Source: Comamonadaceae bacterium OS-4 (GTDB taxonomy: Bacteria > Pseudomonadota > Gammaproteobacteria > Burkholderiales > Burkholderiaceae_C). Taken from it: a DNA stretch of 64,000 nucleotides. The notes under the pieces were generated by a model. The model worked only from the letters and a program-made list of their open reading frames with translations. It ran no database searches and was not told the origin of the DNA. Numbering within the stretch: the stretch's first letter is position 1; every line of letters starts with the position of its first letter. The stretch spans positions 186,001 through 250,000 of the forward strand of contig AP026970.1 of assembly GCA_027924025.1 (NCBI GenBank). Direction: 5' to 3'. The translations under genes and the position numbers were made by a program. Below, in pieces: positions 1-9,172 of the stretch.

Positions 1-1
1 G

Positions 2-601
2 GACGTGGCCAAGCAACAGCCGGTGGTGATTACCGAGCGCGATCTGGAAGGGCCCAACCTGCGCTCCATCCATGTGGACCAGAAGTTCGGTGGCTATCTG
101 GCCACCCGCCATTTGCTGGCGTTGGGGCACACCCGCATTGCCCACATTGCCGGTGTCGAGAACCGCGCCGATGCGCAAGGCCGCTACCTGGGTTATCTGG
201 AGGCCCATGCAGAGGCCGGTGTGGAGCCGGACCCGCGCCTGCTGGTGCGCGGCAACTTTACCGACAAAGGCGGTCATGCCGCAGTGCAACGCTTGATCGA
301 GAGCGGGGTTTCATTCACCGCCATCTTTTGCGCCAATGACGACACCGCACTGGGCGCGAGGCTTGCTCTTTACCAGCGGGGCCTGCGGGTGCCGGAAGAC
401 GTGTCACTCGTCGGCTTTGATGACATGCCCACCTCCAGCTTCATGACCCCGCCGCTCACCAGCGTGCGCCAGCCGGTGTACGAAGTGGGTTTGTATGCGG
501 CCCGCATGTTGCTCGACATGATGGGCTACCCCGCAGAAGCGGTGCAGTTGCCCCCGCTGGAGCTCATGGTGCGCGAGACCACCCGGAAGTGGCAGGCTTG
601 A
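2..601 (+). CDS. LacI-family transcriptional regulator, C-terminal part (cut by window start)
   Basis: The reading frame is open from the window edge, so the N-terminal helix-turn-helix lies outside. The visible ~199 residues are the periplasmic-binding-protein-like effector domain of LacI/GalR repressors: a [13 protein letters not shown] helix, [11 protein letters not shown] (the conserved 'ND..A.G' sugar-contact segment) and [10 protein letters not shown] followed by PPLTSVRQP, which are family hallmarks. Such proteins bind a sugar and release DNA. The gene converges on a GH1 beta-glucosidase whose promoter carries a LacI-type palindrome, so it is a candidate repressor of that gene. The link is inferred from proximity; the DNA-binding domain is not visible. 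Confidence 0.9.
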   Translation, partial: DVAKQQPVVITERDLEGPNLRSIHVDQKFGGYLATRHLLALGHTRIAHIAGVENRADAQGRYLGYLEAHAEAGVEPDPRLLVRGNFTDKGGHAAVQRLIESGVSFTAIFCANDDTALGARLALYQRGLRVPEDVSLVGFDDMPTSSFMTPPLTSVRQPVYEVGLYAARMLLDMMGYPAEAVQLPPLELMVRETTRKWQA

Positions 602-638
602 GGCAGGCCTGAGTCAGTAGGTCCCCAACGGCAGACAG

Positions 639-665
639 AAAAAAAGGCCCGTGGGCCTTTTTTTT
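639..665. terminator. Bidirectional rho-independent terminator
   Basis: GGCCC-GT-GGGCC stem flanked by seven A on the left and a run of T on the right, lying between the convergent regulator and beta-glucosidase genes. It can serve both strands. Confidence 0.85.
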
Positions 666-667
666 GT

Positions 668-1999
668 TTAGCGCTTGCGCTGCCTGGCGATGAACGCCCG
701 GTAGCGCAGGGCACTGTCCTTCAGGGTTCGCTGCTGGGTGGCATAGTCCACATGCACCAGTCCGAAACGTTTGTCGTATCCGCAGGCCCACTCAAAGTTG
801 TCCATCAGGCTCCAGTAAAAGAAGCCACGCACATCCACACCCGCGTCCATGGCCTCGTGCAGCGCTTGCAAGTGGGTCTGCATATAGGCCTGGCGGCCCG
901 GGTCGTTCACGCGGCCATCTACCACCTTGTCGGCCTCCGCAAATCCGTTTTCCGTGATGTAAATGGGAGGCAGGGTGTAGTCGCGGTGAATGCCTTGCAG
1001 CAGGTCCGAGAGGCCCTGCGCGTAGTTTTCCCAGCCCATGTCGGACACGCCATCCTTGTTGGGCGCGGGCACCGGTGGTGTGCTGGTGCTGGCCCAGATG
1101 CGGGTGTAGTAATTGATACCCAGAAAATCCAAGGGCTGGGCAATGATGTCGAAGTCACCGTCCTGGATGTTGTCGGGTTGCGCCAGCTCAGGGCCTTGGG
1201 GGTAAGCCTTGTTGAAGATGGGGTCCATGTACCAGCGCACAAAGCGGTCGTACTCGCGCTGGGCGCGGGCCTGGTCCGCCGGGCTGTCGGTGGCCGCGGT
1301 GGTGGGTGACTGGTTCAGCACAATCCCCAGCGGCGCTTTCACGCCCACAGCGCGCATGGCCTGCAGAGCCAGCCCGTGCGAGAGCAGCAGATGGTGTGAC
1401 ACGCGCAGCATGGCGGGCACGTCTTTCTTGCCGGGGGCAAACACGCCCTGGTCGTACCCCAGAGTGGCGGTGCACCAGGGTTCGTTGTGGGTGGCAATGC
1501 TGGCTACGCGGTCGCCCAACAGGCGGCCCATGCGCTCGGCGTAGTCGGCAAAGCGGTAGGCGGTGTCGCGGGCTTCCCAGCCTTGTTGCAGGTCTTGCAG
1601 GCCTTGGGGCAGGTCCCAGTGGTAGAGGGTGGCAAAGGGGGCAATGCCGCGCTTTAACAAGCCATCGACCAAGCGCTCGTAAAAGTCCAGGCCTGCGGTG
1701 TTCCAGGCGCCGTAGCCCAAGGGCTGCACCCGGGACCAAGCGATCGAAAACCGGTAGCTGTCCACGCCCAGGCTCTGGATCATGTCGAGGTCGGACTCGA
1801 GGCGGTTGTAGTGGTCGCAGGCGACATCACCGGTGTCGCCGTTGACGACTTTGCCGGGGGTCTTGGAAAAAGTGTCCCAGATGGACGGGCCGCGCCCGTC
1901 TTGGGCGGCCGCGCCTTCGATTTGGTACGAGCTGGTGGCCACGCCCCAGCGGAAATCGGAGGGAAAGCGGGGCAGGGGAAATGTCTCGGGAGAGGTCAC
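668..1999 (-). CDS. GH1 family beta-glucosidase
   Basis: Glycoside hydrolase family 1 enzyme, about 443 aa, probably cytoplasmic because no signal peptide is seen. It should cleave beta-glucosides or related beta-glycosides. Family marks in order: FRWGVATSSYQIEGA near the N-terminus, RFSIAWSRVQP, the acid/base motif THNEPW, INYYTR, the nucleophile motif YITENGF, and the aglycone-site region YWSLMDNFEWACGY with RFGLVHVDY near the C-terminus. The frame stays open up to an ATG at 2023, but that start would abut the operator with no ribosome site. A GTG at 1999 has AGGA six bases upstream and is preferred. Exact substrate cannot be read from the sequence. Confidence 0.92.
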   Translation of the reverse strand: MTSPETFPLPRFPSDFRWGVATSSYQIEGAAAQDGRGPSIWDTFSKTPGKVVNGDTGDVACDHYNRLESDLDMIQSLGVDSYRFSIAWSRVQPLGYGAWNTAGLDFYERLVDGLLKRGIAPFATLYHWDLPQGLQDLQQGWEARDTAYRFADYAERMGRLLGDRVASIATHNEPWCTATLGYDQGVFAPGKKDVPAMLRVSHHLLLSHGLALQAMRAVGVKAPLGIVLNQSPTTAATDSPADQARAQREYDRFVRWYMDPIFNKAYPQGPELAQPDNIQDGDFDIIAQPLDFLGINYYTRIWASTSTPPVPAPNKDGVSDMGWENYAQGLSDLLQGIHRDYTLPPIYITENGFAEADKVVDGRVNDPGRQAYMQTHLQALHEAMDAGVDVRGFFYWSLMDNFEWACGYDKRFGLVHVDYATQQRTLKDSALRYRAFIARQRKR

Positions 2000-2024
2000 G
2001 GGGTGTCCTTGCATTATTCTCATT

Positions 2025-2038
2025 TGAAATCGTTTTCA
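2025..2038. promoter_or_regulatory. LacI-family operator upstream of the beta-glucosidase
   Basis: TGAAATCGTTTTCA is a near-perfect 14-bp palindrome with a central CG, the classic architecture of LacI/GalR/CcpA-type sites. A second half site, TGAAATCG, lies at 2056-2063, 31 bp (about three helical turns) away. It sits in the divergent promoter region of the beta-glucosidase and the CoA-transferase. The same TGAAATCG half site recurs in front of the ytfQ operon. Confidence 0.75.
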
Positions 2039-2120
2039 GGTGCGAATTTTACGGGTGAAATCGGGCCTGTCAAACCGGCTGCAGAGGCTACTATTGGTTC
2101 CCTCACGCACTCTAGCCGGT

Positions 2121-3368
2121 ATGACCCTCCCCAACACCCCCCACGGCGCACTGTCGCACCTCAAAGTTCTGGACCTCTCCCGCGTATTGGCCGGCCCGTG
2201 GTGCACCCAAATGCTGGCCGATCTCGGGGCGGATGTGGTCAAGGTCGAACGCCCGGTCGCCGGTGACGACACCCGCCATTGGGGGCCGCCCTTCATGCCG
2301 GGTGCAGACGGCCAGCCCACCGCCGACGCCACCTATTTCACCGCCTGCAACCGCAACAAACGCTCCATCACCATCGACATGGCCCACCCCGACGGGCAAG
2401 CCCTGATCCGGCAGATGGCGTTGCAGAGCGACATCCTGGTGGAAAACTTCAAGGTCGGTGGCCTGGCCCATTACGGCCTGGACTACGCCAGCCTCAAGGC
2501 CCTGAACCCGCGTTTGATTTATTGCTCGATCACCGGCTTCGGCCAAACCGGGCCGTATGCCGAGCGGGCGGGTTACGACCTGATGATCCAGGCCATGAGC
2601 GGCATGATGAGCATCACCGGCCGGGCAGACGGCGAGCCCGGCGGCGGCCCGCAGCGCGCGGGTGTGGCCATCACCGATGTGTTCACCGGCATTTACGCCA
2701 CCAGCGCCATCCTGGCCGCGATTGAGATGCGCCACCGCACCGGCGAAGGCCAGCACATCGACATGGCCTTGCTGGATGTGGGCATGGCCATTCTGGCCAA
2801 CCAGGCTGCAGGTTTCATCAATACCGGCGCCGAGCCGCAACGCATGGGCAATGCCCACCCCAGCCTCGTGCCCTACCAGGACTTTCCCACCGCGGACGGC
2901 GCCATGTTGCTCGCCATCGGCAACGACGGGCAATTCGCCCGCTTCTGTGCGGCGGCCGGCCGACCGGAGTGGGCGCAAGACACGCGCTTCACCACCAATA
3001 CCCGCCGGGTTGAGCACCGGGCTACGCTAGTGCCGCTGATGAGCGAAACCACCCGCACCCGCACCACCGGCGAGTGGATTGCACTGCTCGAAGACAAAGC
3101 CGTACCCTGCGGCCCGATCAACACCCTGGCCAGCGCGTTTGCAGATCCCCAGGTACAAGCCCGTGGTTTGGTGCAAAAACAGGCAGTAGCCCAAGTAAAC
3201 AGTGCGGCAGAAATCCGCACCGTGGCAAGCCCGATGCGCTTGTCCGCCGCACCGGTGCAGCTGCGTTATGCGCCGCCTGCGCTGGGCGAGCACACCACCG
3301 AGGTGCTGCGGGAGCTGGGTCTGGACGCTGCGCGTATCCAGACCCTGCAGCAACAGGGCATTGTGTAG
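2121..3368 (+). CDS. CaiB/BaiF (family III) CoA-transferase
   Basis: About 415 aa. Family III CoA-transferases move CoA between a carboxylic acid and an acyl-CoA through an aspartyl-CoA intermediate. The sequence shows the N-terminal signature LSRVLAGPWCTQMLADLGADVVKVE, the CNRNKRSITIDM segment, VENFKVGGL, and GYDLMIQAMSGMMSITG, which contains the conserved catalytic-region Asp. IEMRHRTGEGQHIDMALLD is also typical. The ATG at 2121 begins just before the conserved domain; an 81-nt upstream extension has no family similarity and overlaps the promoter region. It stands alone, divergent from the beta-glucosidase. Substrate unknown; formyl-CoA or succinyl-CoA-type transferases are the nearest relatives in style. 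Confidence 0.9.
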   Translation: MTLPNTPHGALSHLKVLDLSRVLAGPWCTQMLADLGADVVKVERPVAGDDTRHWGPPFMPGADGQPTADATYFTACNRNKRSITIDMAHPDGQALIRQMALQSDILVENFKVGGLAHYGLDYASLKALNPRLIYCSITGFGQTGPYAERAGYDLMIQAMSGMMSITGRADGEPGGGPQRAGVAITDVFTGIYATSAILAAIEMRHRTGEGQHIDMALLDVGMAILANQAAGFINTGAEPQRMGNAHPSLVPYQDFPTADGAMLLAIGNDGQFARFCAAAGRPEWAQDTRFTTNTRRVEHRATLVPLMSETTRTRTTGEWIALLEDKAVPCGPINTLASAFADPQVQARGLVQKQAVAQVNSAAEIRTVASPMRLSAAPVQLRYAPPALGEHTTEVLRELGLDAARIQTLQQQGIV

Positions 3369-3380
3369 GGCAGCGGGCCT

Positions 3381-5360
3381 TTAGGCCGGCTTACCCAGCA
3401 CTTCCCAGCGCTCCAACGCCGCCATCAGGGCTTCGTCAATCGCGGCATTGCGCTCGCTCAGGGCCAGCGCGCGGGCGTTATCCTTGGCGAACAGGCTGCC
3501 ATCGGCCAGCGCATCGGCGATCTCTTTTTGCTCCGCTTCGAGGGCGGCAATCTGGTCGGGCAAAGCATCGAGCTCGCGCTGCTCTTTGAAGCTCAGCTTG
3601 CGGGCTTTGGCAGGTGCCGGAGCCGCAGGGGCTGTGGCGCTCACCTTGGCGGTCGCTTGCTCCTGTTTTTGTAGCTGCTCGCGCTCGTAGTTAAAGGGCT
3701 TGGCCGTAGTTTTGCCTTGGGCGGACGCAATGTCGTTGGCGCGCTTGGTCTGGATCAGCCAGTCGCTCACACCGCCTTCGTATTCGCGCCACTGGGCGTC
3801 GCCTTCGTAGGCAATCGTGCTGGTAACCACGTTGTCGAGGAACGTCCGGTCGTGGCTGACCAAGAACACGGTGCCGTCGTAGTTTTGCAGCAGGTCTTCC
3901 AGCAGCTCCAGGGTGTCGATGTCCAGGTCGTTGGTCGGCTCGTCCAGCACCAATACGTTGGCGGGGCGGGCAAACAAGCGTGCCAGCAGTAAGCGGTTGC
4001 GCTCGCCGCCAGACAGGGAGCGCACCGGCGAGGTGGCACGGGCCGGCGAGAACAAAAAGTCGCCGAGGTAGCTCTTGCGGTGCTTTTTCTGGTTGCCGAT
4101 CTCGATCCATTCCGAACCGGGGCTGATGAAGTCTTCCAGCGTGGCATCCATGTCCAGCGCATTGCGCATCTGGTCAAAGTAAGCCACGGTCACATTGCTG
4201 CCCAAACGCACGGTGCCCCACGGGCTGTGGCCGGGTTCCGGCTTGGGGGCGTTGGCTGGCGCCGGGTCGGGTTGGTGCTCGCCCAATATGAGCTTGAGCA
4301 AGGTGGTCTTGCCCGCGCCGTTCGGCCCCAGCAGGCCGATCTTGTCGCCGCGCAGGATGGTGGCCGTGAAGTCGCGCACGATCTGGCGCTCTTGTTCGTT
4401 GCCCAAGCCAAAGGTTTTGCTGACATGCACCATCTCGGACACGAGCTTGCCGCTCTTGTCGCCGCTGTTGACATCCATGTTCACGCTGCCGACCACATCG
4501 CGGCGGGCTTCGCGGGTGGCGCGCAGCTCTTGCAGGCGGTTGATACGGGCGGTAGCACGGGTGCGACGGGCTTCCACGCCTTTGCGGATCCACACCTCTT
4601 CCTGGGCCAGCAGCTTGTCGGCTTTGGCGTTGATGATGGCTTCTTGTGCCAGCTGCTCTTCTTTTTGCAGCAGGTAGGCGGCAAAGTTGCCGGGGTAGCT
4701 CATCAATTTGCCGCGATCGAGTTCCACAATGCGGGTCGCCACGTTGTCGAGGAACGACCGGTCGTGGGTGATGGTGATGATGGAGCCCTTGAATTCCTTG
4801 AGCAGGCCTTCGAGCCACTCAATCGAGTCCAGGTCCAAGTGGTTGGTCGGCTCGTCGAGCAGCAGTACATCGGGCTGCGCCACCAGTGCCTGGGCCAGTG
4901 CGACGCGCTTCTTGGTTCCGCCCGACAGGGTGCTCACCACTGCCTCTGGGTTCAGGTGCAGGCGTTGCAGGGTCTCGTTGACCCGTTGTTCCCAGTTCCA
5001 GCCGTCCAGCGTTTCGATTTCGCTTTGCATCGCGTCGAGGTCGCCCTCGCCTGCGCAATACTGCTCAATCAGGCCGATGACGCGCTCAAGACCTGCGCGT
5101 ACCGCTATAAAAATAGTAGCGTCTGCGTCGAGCACCGGCTCCTGCGCTACATAGGCAATGCGGGTGCCGCCCTGGACTTGCAGGGTGCCGTCATCGGGCC
5201 GCTCCATGCCGCCGAGGATTTTGAGCATCGACGATTTGCCGGCGCCGTTGCGACCGATAAGGCCGACACGCTCCTGTGTTTCGAGGGAGAAATCAGCGTG
5301 GTCGAGGAGAGGGACGTGCCCGAATGCCAGCTGGGCGTCAAGAAGAGTAATAAGTGCCAT
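3381..5360 (-). CDS. uup: ABC-F family ATPase Uup
   Basis: 659 aa with two ABC ATPase domains and no membrane segments, the ABC-F layout. Domain 1 has GRNGAGKSS (Walker A), LSGGTKKRVALAQ (signature) and LLLDEPTNHLDL (Walker B). Domain 2 has GPNGAGKTT, LSGGERNRLLLARLF and LVLDEPTNDLD. The charged inter-domain linker (EEVWIRKGVEARRTRATAR) and the C-terminal coiled-coil region, rich in Lys/Glu/Ala with LSFKEQRELDALP, are diagnostic of Uup rather than EttA. Uup acts on ribosomes and is linked to precise excision of transposons. One copy of the window's 26-nt repeat lies in frame within domain 1 (D-A-T-I-F-I-A-V) and brings a rare ATA codon. Confidence 0.95.
   Translation of the reverse strand: MALITLLDAQLAFGHVPLLDHADFSLETQERVGLIGRNGAGKSSMLKILGGMERPDDGTLQVQGGTRIAYVAQEPVLDADATIFIAVRAGLERVIGLIEQYCAGEGDLDAMQSEIETLDGWNWEQRVNETLQRLHLNPEAVVSTLSGGTKKRVALAQALVAQPDVLLLDEPTNHLDLDSIEWLEGLLKEFKGSIITITHDRSFLDNVATRIVELDRGKLMSYPGNFAAYLLQKEEQLAQEAIINAKADKLLAQEEVWIRKGVEARRTRATARINRLQELRATREARRDVVGSVNMDVNSGDKSGKLVSEMVHVSKTFGLGNEQERQIVRDFTATILRGDKIGLLGPNGAGKTTLLKLILGEHQPDPAPANAPKPEPGHSPWGTVRLGSNVTVAYFDQMRNALDMDATLEDFISPGSEWIEIGNQKKHRKSYLGDFLFSPARATSPVRSLSGGERNRLLLARLFARPANVLVLDEPTNDLDIDTLELLEDLLQNYDGTVFLVSHDRTFLDNVVTSTIAYEGDAQWREYEGGVSDWLIQTKRANDIASAQGKTTAKPFNYEREQLQKQEQATAKVSATAPAAPAPAKARKLSFKEQRELDALPDQIAALEAEQKEIADALADGSLFAKDNARALALSERNAAIDEALMAALERWEVLGKPA
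5095..5120 (+). repeat. 26-nt dispersed repeat, copy 1 (inside uup)
   Basis: Matches the pattern GCGC-N4-NGCT-N9-RTAGC without gaps. It lies in the uup coding sequence, read on the opposite strand in the frame A-T-I-F-I-A-V-R-A. Protein length at this point looks normal for Uup, so it replaces rather than lengthens. Confidence 0.7.
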
Positions 5361-5429
5361 GTGGCCCAGATTATCCCTGCACCGGCAAAAGCCCCGTCGG
5401 GGCAGGCGCCACCGCGCGAGGCGGGGGTC

Positions 5430-6605
5430 TCAAATCACCCGGTTGCGCCCGCGCTGTTTGGCAAGGTAGAGCGCTTTGTCCGCCTCGTTGTAGAGGTGGT
5501 CAAAACTCCGGTCTTCCGCGGCGGTGGTGCTGGACAGGCCGAAGCTGGCGGTGATGTGCAGTGTCTCGCCCTTCCACTGGAGAGGGCTGGCCTCGAGCCG
5601 CTGGCGGATTTTTTCGGCAATCCGCCGGCCCGCGTCTGCATGGGTGTGGGGCAACAACACGATGAACTCTTCCCCCCCGAGCCGCCCCACCAGGTCGGTG
5701 CTGCGCACCGATTGCACACTGGTCTGGGCGACGTGGCGCAGCATCGCGTCCCCCGCAGGGTGGCCCCAGGTGTCATTGATGCGTTTGAAGTGGTCAAGGT
5801 CGAACAGCAAAATCGTGGTGGCGCTGCCTTGCCGGAGGGCGCGCTTGAGTTCGGTGCTGCTGAGCTCAACAAAGGTGTTGCGGTTGAAGAGGCCGGTGAG
5901 CCCATCCTGGCGGGTCAGGCGCTCGAGCTCGCGTTGCTTGGTCTGCAGCTCGGCGTTCACCCGGGCCACCTGGGCTTTTTGCAGGGCGATGGTGGTGAAG
6001 TTTCTCCACAGCAACACCGACAGCGCCCAGCCCATCAGGGATGCGGTCAGGCCGTTGAGCCGGATCGAGAGCAATACCCGCGACTCCTCCTGGATATGGC
6101 CCAGTGCGATAAAAAACCCGATATAGGCCAGCAAAAAGACCACAAAAGCAGGCGCCGGCCGCAGGTAGAGCCCCACACTGACGCACAGGCAGGCAATCAG
6201 AAATGGCGTCACGCTGGGGGTGATCCACTGGTCAGCACACGCCATGGCCACCGCAAACCCCAGCAAAACCAGCGCCACCGGTGGCGCCATCCAGCGGGCC
6301 AATGACCGGCGGTAGCGCAAGCCCTTGTGGTGGGCCATCCAGGTCAGTGCTGCGATCGTCAGCCCCATGGCGAAATGCAGACCGCAGAGCACCCATTCCC
6401 AAGGTGGAGCTTCGTTGGCCGAGCCTTTTTGAAGGGCCAGAAGCAGAAAGACCAGTACATGAAAACCGTTGATCGCGACGATCAAGGGGCCCAGCCAGCG
6501 GATGCGCTCGAGGTTCGCGGCACCTGCTTCATCCACCACCAGCGCATGCTCAGCCTGCCAGCGCTGTGCAATCAAACGGAAATCACGGAGTAGGGTGCTA
6601 TTCAT
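5430..6605 (-). CDS. Membrane-bound diguanylate cyclase (GGDEF)
   Basis: 391 aa. Residues about 40-200 hold five to six hydrophobic segments (LIVAINGFHVLVFLLLAL, HFAMGLTIAALTW, PPVALVLLGFAVAMA, FLIACLCVSVGLYL, FVVFLLAYIGFFIAL), followed by a coiled-coil linker (about 205-232, QTKQRELERL) and a GGDEF domain. The active-site motif is GGEEF at 310-314, which is catalytically competent. RSTD at 301-304 is a correctly spaced RxxD inhibitory site, so product feedback is expected. It makes c-di-GMP from two GTP. The sensing membrane part is not recognised. The MshE ATPase encoded in this window is a plausible c-di-GMP reader, but a direct link is speculation. Confidence 0.93.
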   Translation of the reverse strand: MNSTLLRDFRLIAQRWQAEHALVVDEAGAANLERIRWLGPLIVAINGFHVLVFLLLALQKGSANEAPPWEWVLCGLHFAMGLTIAALTWMAHHKGLRYRRSLARWMAPPVALVLLGFAVAMACADQWITPSVTPFLIACLCVSVGLYLRPAPAFVVFLLAYIGFFIALGHIQEESRVLLSIRLNGLTASLMGWALSVLLWRNFTTIALQKAQVARVNAELQTKQRELERLTRQDGLTGLFNRNTFVELSSTELKRALRQGSATTILLFDLDHFKRINDTWGHPAGDAMLRHVAQTSVQSVRSTDLVGRLGGEEFIVLLPHTHADAGRRIAEKIRQRLEASPLQWKGETLHITASFGLSSTTAAEDRSFDHLYNEADKALYLAKQRGRNRVI

Positions 6606-6681
6606 AAGGCGTAAACACTGTAGCAGAGCCCAGTTGGTAGGATGGGCCTCTTATTTCACGCAACCCGGCAAGGAGCGAGCT

Positions 6682-7545
6682 TTGACCTACATCACCCCAC
6701 GCGCCCACGACCTCGGGGGCGGCTTTACCGTGCGCCGGGTACTGCCCTCGGTGCAGCGCCAGGCCATCGGCCCCTTTGTGTTTTTTGACCATTTCGGCCC
6801 GGTCACCGCCCAACCGGGCGACAACCACGATGTACGGCCCCACCCGCATATTGGCCTCGCCACAGTGACCTATTTGTTCGAGGGCGCCATGATGCACCGC
6901 GACTCAACCGGTGTGGTGCAGCGCATCGAGCCGGGCGCCATCAATTGGATGACGGCGGGCAGGGGCATCGTGCATTCCGAGCGCACGCCAGACGATCTGC
7001 GTGCCGTCGAGCGCCACAGCCATGGCTTTCAGCTCTGGTCCGCGTTACCGGCGGAGCATGAAGAGGATGCGCCTTCCTTTGTCCACACCCCGGCCAGCGA
7101 GATTCCGGTGGTGCAGCTGCCCGGGGTGACGGTGCGGGTGTTGGTGGGGAGTGCGTTCGGCGCCAGCTCGCCGGTGAAAACCTTGTCCCCGACCTTGTAT
7201 CTGGCCTTGGAGCTAGAAGGTGGTGCCGCAGTGACCCTGCCGGCGGCAGCGGTCGAGCGGGGCATTTACAGCGTGGATGCCGCAGTTTCGGTGGGCGGCA
7301 CACCACTCCCCAGTGGCCAGATGCAGGTCTTGACGGAGGGCGAGGAGCCGGTGGTTCGCGCAGAAACAGCAACCCGCTTGATGGTGCTGGGTGGCGCGCC
7401 CCTAGGCCACCGCTTCATGGTGTGGAACTTTGTGTCCAGCCGCAAGGAGCGCATCGTGCAAGCCCAGACCGACTGGGAGGCGCAGCGCTTTCCCATGGTG
7501 CCCGGCGAGACTGAATTTATACCGTTGCCAGCACGTCGCCCTTGA
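6682..7545 (+). CDS. Pirin family protein
   Basis: About 287 aa. Pirins are bicupin metalloproteins, some with quercetin-dioxygenase activity. The N-terminal cupin shows [31 protein letters not shown] and the metal-ligand pattern H-P-H-I followed by [15 protein letters not shown]. The C-terminal cupin has lower conservation. The start is taken as TTG at 6682 because a strong AAGGAG lies seven bases upstream and the domain begins there; the longer upstream frame runs antisense through the diguanylate cyclase. The 3' end overlaps the convergent luciferase-like gene by 29 nt. Confidence 0.9.
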   Translation: MTYITPRAHDLGGGFTVRRVLPSVQRQAIGPFVFFDHFGPVTAQPGDNHDVRPHPHIGLATVTYLFEGAMMHRDSTGVVQRIEPGAINWMTAGRGIVHSERTPDDLRAVERHSHGFQLWSALPAEHEEDAPSFVHTPASEIPVVQLPGVTVRVLVGSAFGASSPVKTLSPTLYLALELEGGAAVTLPAAAVERGIYSVDAAVSVGGTPLPSGQMQVLTEGEEPVVRAETATRLMVLGGAPLGHRFMVWNFVSSRKERIVQAQTDWEAQRFPMVPGETEFIPLPARRP

Positions 7546-8557
7546 CCGTGGCCTGCGCTTGGGCAATGGCCTGCGCGGCAATATCCAAAGAGCGCAGGCG
7601 AAGGGCAGGGTCGTAGATGTCGCAGACCAGCATCAGCTCATCGGCGCCGGTGGCGGCCGCCATGGCGTGCAGGCCTTCGCGCACTGTGTCGGGTCCGCCG
7701 ATCACGGCTTCGCCCAAGAAGTCCTGAATCGCAGCCCGCGCGTCGGGCGGGCATTGCTGCATAAAGCCTGGCACTGGCGGCGGTAGCGATTTGCGCTGGC
7801 CGGTCAGAATGCCCAGCACCCGTTGGTAAATGCTGCTGGCCAGCCATTCGGCTGCTTCGTCGGTTTCTGCGGCGACCAGGGGCACACCCACCATCACATA
7901 CGGTTTGGCCAGTGTGGCCGAGGGCCTGAACAAATTGCGGTACATCGCCACGGCTTGGTGCAGGTAGCGGGGCGCAAAGTGCGAGGCGAAGGCGTAGGGC
8001 AGGCCCATGTGGGCTGCGAGTTGCGCGGAATACAGGCTGGAGCCGAGAAGCCAGATGGGCACCTGGGTGCCAGCCCCCGGCATGGCCACCAGTTTTTGGC
8101 CGGCTTGCATCGGGCCCAGCAGGGTTTGTAGTTCGGCGACGTCCCTCGGGAAGTCGTCTTCGTGTTCTACCTTGTTGCGGCGCAGGGCCCGCATCGTGGC
8201 CTGGTCGGTGCCGGGTGCGCGGCCCAGCCCGAGGTCAATGCGGTTGGGATAGAGCTCTGCCAAGGTGCCAAAGGCTTCGGCTACGACCAGCGGCGCATGG
8301 TTAGGCAGCATGATGCCGCCAGAGCCCACCCGGATACGCTGGGTACCACCGGCAATATGCCCCACCAGCACGGCGGTGGCTGAACTGGCGATCCCCGGCA
8401 TGTTGTGGTGTTCGGCCAACCAGTAGCGCTCAAAGCCCAAGGCCTCCGCATGCTGTGCGGTTTTCAAGGCGAGTTGCAAGGCTTGCGCGACCGTGCCGCC
8501 TTCACGGACGGCCACCAGATCGAGCATGGAGAGGCGAGGGCTTGGGGACTTGTGCAT
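7517..8557 (-). CDS. LLM-class flavin-dependent oxidoreductase (luciferase-like)
   Basis: 346 aa TIM-barrel flavoprotein of the bacterial luciferase-like superfamily. [70 protein letters not shown] and [13 protein letters not shown] match the 'MsnO8/YhbW-type' branch. Such enzymes use reduced flavin supplied by a reductase. No reductase is adjacent, so substrate and partner are unknown. Its last 29 nt overlap the end of the pirin gene on the other strand. Confidence 0.9.
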   Translation of the reverse strand: MHKSPSPRLSMLDLVAVREGGTVAQALQLALKTAQHAEALGFERYWLAEHHNMPGIASSATAVLVGHIAGGTQRIRVGSGGIMLPNHAPLVVAEAFGTLAELYPNRIDLGLGRAPGTDQATMRALRRNKVEHEDDFPRDVAELQTLLGPMQAGQKLVAMPGAGTQVPIWLLGSSLYSAQLAAHMGLPYAFASHFAPRYLHQAVAMYRNLFRPSATLAKPYVMVGVPLVAAETDEAAEWLASSIYQRVLGILTGQRKSLPPPVPGFMQQCPPDARAAIQDFLGEAVIGGPDTVREGLHAMAAATGADELMLVCDIYDPALRLRSLDIAAQAIAQAQATVKGDVLATV

Positions 8558-8598
8558 GCCGCGATTGTGGCGAAGGCCTTAAAGCCATGTTGCCGATA

Positions 8599-8631
8599 GT
8601 CCGATTGCACTATTGCTGCACTGCCGCAAAG
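8599..8631 (+). promoter_or_regulatory. Conserved upstream element of PEP-CTERM genes, copy 1
   Basis: 33 nt that match positions 9747-9779 at 27 of 33 bases without gaps. It lies 75 bp before the start of the first PEP-CTERM gene; the other copy lies 73 bp before the third. The shared core reads ACTATTG-Y-TGCA. Likely a promoter or activator site common to both transcripts. Confidence 0.55.
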
Positions 8632-8673
8632 AACCGACACTCTGTGCATTCTGAAATTTGATGGGAGAAGTCT

Positions 8674-9159
8674 GTGTACACATCTTTGGTGAAAAAAGCC
8701 GCCCTCGCGCTCACGCTCGTCGCGTCTGCGGCAGTGGCTCAAGCCGCGACTTTCAACATCGGCCCTTTGAGTAACACTTATCAAAACAACGTAGACGTGT
8801 CCGGCTCGTTTGAAGACACGTACACCTTCACCCTGCCAACCCAATTCACGGGCCTGACTGGCAGCTACTTTGCCGTGGACTATGTCGGCTTGGGCTTGGA
8901 CACCTACTTAACCGTGGGTCAAGGGTCTGCTATCCCTCTGCCTATCACCGGTAACCTGAGCGGCTTGGATGTGGCTTCTTACCAATCCACCTTCAACCTC
9001 ACACCCGGCGGCACCTACTGGTTTAAGTTGTCCGGTTATGGCGAAGCAGCGTCTTACACCGTGACATTGGCTCCGGTACCGGAACCTGAAACTTACGCGC
9101 TGCTCTTGGCCGGTCTGGGCTTGATGGGGGCTGTCGCTCGCCGTCGCCAATCCAAATAA
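8674..9159 (+). CDS. PEP-CTERM sorting domain protein
   Basis: 161 aa. A Sec signal peptide (KKAALALTLVASAAVAQA, cleavage near residue 24) precedes a ~110-residue Thr/Ser/Gly-rich, beta-type mature region and then a C-terminal VPEPETYALLLAGLGLMG helix ending in ARRRQ. This PEP motif, hydrophobic segment and basic tail are the exosortase recognition signal. The start is GTG at 8674 with GGAGAAG just upstream. The mature part (FNIGPLSNTYQNNVDVSGSF) is of the small FxDxF-like type. Function unknown; such proteins are typically surface or matrix components in exopolysaccharide-producing bacteria. Followed 13 nt later by a second PEP-CTERM gene. Confidence 0.88.
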   Translation: MYTSLVKKAALALTLVASAAVAQAATFNIGPLSNTYQNNVDVSGSFEDTYTFTLPTQFTGLTGSYFAVDYVGLGLDTYLTVGQGSAIPLPITGNLSGLDVASYQSTFNLTPGGTYWFKLSGYGEAASYTVTLAPVPEPETYALLLAGLGLMGAVARRRQSK

Positions 9160-9172
9160 TCAGGGGATCCGC

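Noticed and set aside
2040..2120. N-terminal extension of the CoA-transferase from 2040
   Set aside because: These 27 codons overlap the operator region and match nothing in the family, which begins at the ATG at 2121.
4080..6305. A 741-codon frame on the plus strand
   Set aside because: It is antisense to uup and the diguanylate cyclase, both of which have clear domains; codon pattern is that of a shadow frame.
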